The notes beneath the pieces are model-generated. The model saw only the letters and a program-made list of their open reading frames with translations, was not told the origin of the DNA and did not search any database. 5,782 bases of DNA, from contig JALZUL010000032.1 in NCBI GenBank assembly GCA_023301665.1, forward strand, positions 1 through 5,782, in the 5' to 3' direction. A program made the translations under genes and the position numbers. Below are positions 5,379 to 5,782 of the stretch, piece by piece. Within the stretch, counting starts at the first letter, position 1, and every line of letters starts with the position of its first letter. Source of the DNA: Ascidiaceihabitans sp. Lineage in GTDB: Bacteria; Pseudomonadota; Alphaproteobacteria; Rhodobacterales; Rhodobacteraceae.

Positions 5379-5782
5379 TACGCTGCGCCTTTAACCAATT
5401 GTGCTGGCAATGCGTTGGCCCAAGCCGAAATAGAACCCGCGCCAAGGCAAACAACCATATCACCAGCTTTCGCTTGTTCGCGAACAAGTCGTGCCAAATC
5501 AGCTTCACCATCCACCGCCCGGGCATGCCGATGTCCGTGCCGGATAAGGCCAGTCACGAGATCATCACGTGAGGCTCCTTCAATGGGATCTTCACCCGCG
5601 GCAAAGATATCAACAATACCGACAACATCCGCGTCGTTGAAGCACGCACAAAATTCATCAAAGTGGTGGGACAAACGTGTAAATCTATGCGGTTGGTGCA
5701 CTGCAATCACGCGGCCTTCACAAGCTTGGCGCGCAGCTTTCAACACGGCTGCGATCTCAACGGGGTGATGACCGTAATCATC
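5378..5782 (-). CDS. murC: UDP-N-acetylmuramate--L-alanine ligase, C-terminal domain (cut by window edge)
   Basis: MurC adds L-alanine to UDP-MurNAc in the cytoplasm using ATP, the first step of peptide-stem assembly and the step after MurB. The window holds the last 134 codons; the frame is open to the right edge with no start inside. The fragment opens with the DDYGHHPVEI motif (residues 1-10 of the fragment), a hallmark of MurC/Mpl ligases at the start of the C-terminal domain, followed by HQPHRFTRL and, near the end, VVCLGAGSISAWANALP, which corresponds to the conserved GAGDI-type segment. Mpl shares some of these motifs, but the dcw neighbours favour MurC. The stop TAA overlaps the next gene's ATG by one base. 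A perfect 16-bp palindrome lies within the coding sequence at 5473-5488. Confidence 0.96.
   Translation of the reverse strand, partial: DDYGHHPVEIAAVLKAARQACEGRVIAVHQPHRFTRLSHHFDEFCACFNDADVVGIVDIFAAGEDPIEGASRDDLVTGLIRHGHRHARAVDGEADLARLVREQAKAGDMVVCLGAGSISAWANALPAQLVKGAA
5473..5488. repeat. Perfect 16-bp palindrome inside murC
   Basis: CTTGTTCGCGAACAAG is its own reverse complement with no spacer. It lies about 95 bp upstream of the first small membrane-protein gene and within codons of murC (the LVREQAK region). A perfect palindrome this long is expected by chance roughly 0.1 times in a window of this length. It could be an operator-like dimer site or chance. Confidence 0.4.

Noticed and set aside
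5239..5526. Minus-strand 95-codon frame overlapping murC and the first DUF2484 gene
   Set aside because: It is an alternative frame across two real genes, with no motif; the murC C-terminus and DUF2484 frames explain the region fully.

Overview
The window is a stretch of a bacterial dcw (division and cell wall) cluster. Every gene lies on the minus strand, so transcription runs from high to low coordinates. In that order it holds the 3' end of murC, two tandem small membrane-protein genes of the DUF2484 type, a third small membrane-protein gene I do not recognise, murB, ddl, ftsQ, ftsA and the 5' end of ftsZ. The order murB-ddl-ftsQ-ftsA-ftsZ, the DUF2484 genes between murC and murB, and protein details such as the FtsA N-terminus and the FtsZ T4-loop region point to an alphaproteobacterium of the Rhodobacterales, probably the marine roseobacter group. 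GC looks moderate by eye rather than very high. The lineage is inferred from family resemblance, not from a search.

Right part (5782 down to about 3678): murC, the three small genes and murB form a chain with no spacers. murC ends in a TAATG overlap with the first small gene, and each following junction is an ATGA stop/start overlap. This is one transcript with likely translational coupling. MurB and MurC are consecutive-pathway cytoplasmic enzymes making UDP-MurNAc and then UDP-MurNAc-L-Ala. The small proteins are predicted to sit in the inner membrane and their role is unknown.

Middle (3677 to 1795): a spacer of about 63-90 nt (depending on the ddl start) separates murB from ddl and is the only uncoupled junction before ftsZ. 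ddl supplies D-Ala-D-Ala for the peptide stem. The ftsQ start lies inside the ddl 3' end behind a strong Shine-Dalgarno.

Left part (1791 to 1): ftsA follows ftsQ by 3 nt. A 173-nt gap then precedes ftsZ. This gap is the regulatory centre of the window. Read in the transcription direction it holds a GC stem-loop, an AT-rich 15-nt inverted repeat, a plausible sigma70 promoter with a 17-nt spacer, and a perfect 9-mer DnaA box over the predicted transcription start, then a good ribosome binding site. I see no GANTC site and no TTAA-N7-TTAA CtrA-type site in this gap. FtsZ forms the division ring, FtsA tethers it to the membrane, and FtsQ belongs to the periplasmic/inner-membrane divisome scaffold.

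There are no mobile elements, tRNAs, rRNAs or CRISPR arrays, and all plus-strand reading frames look like shadows of the minus-strand genes. The genes themselves are ordinary. The points most worth a second look are the DnaA box/promoter/hairpin layout before ftsZ, the tandem small membrane genes coupled into the murC-murB junction, and a perfect 16-bp palindrome inside murC.
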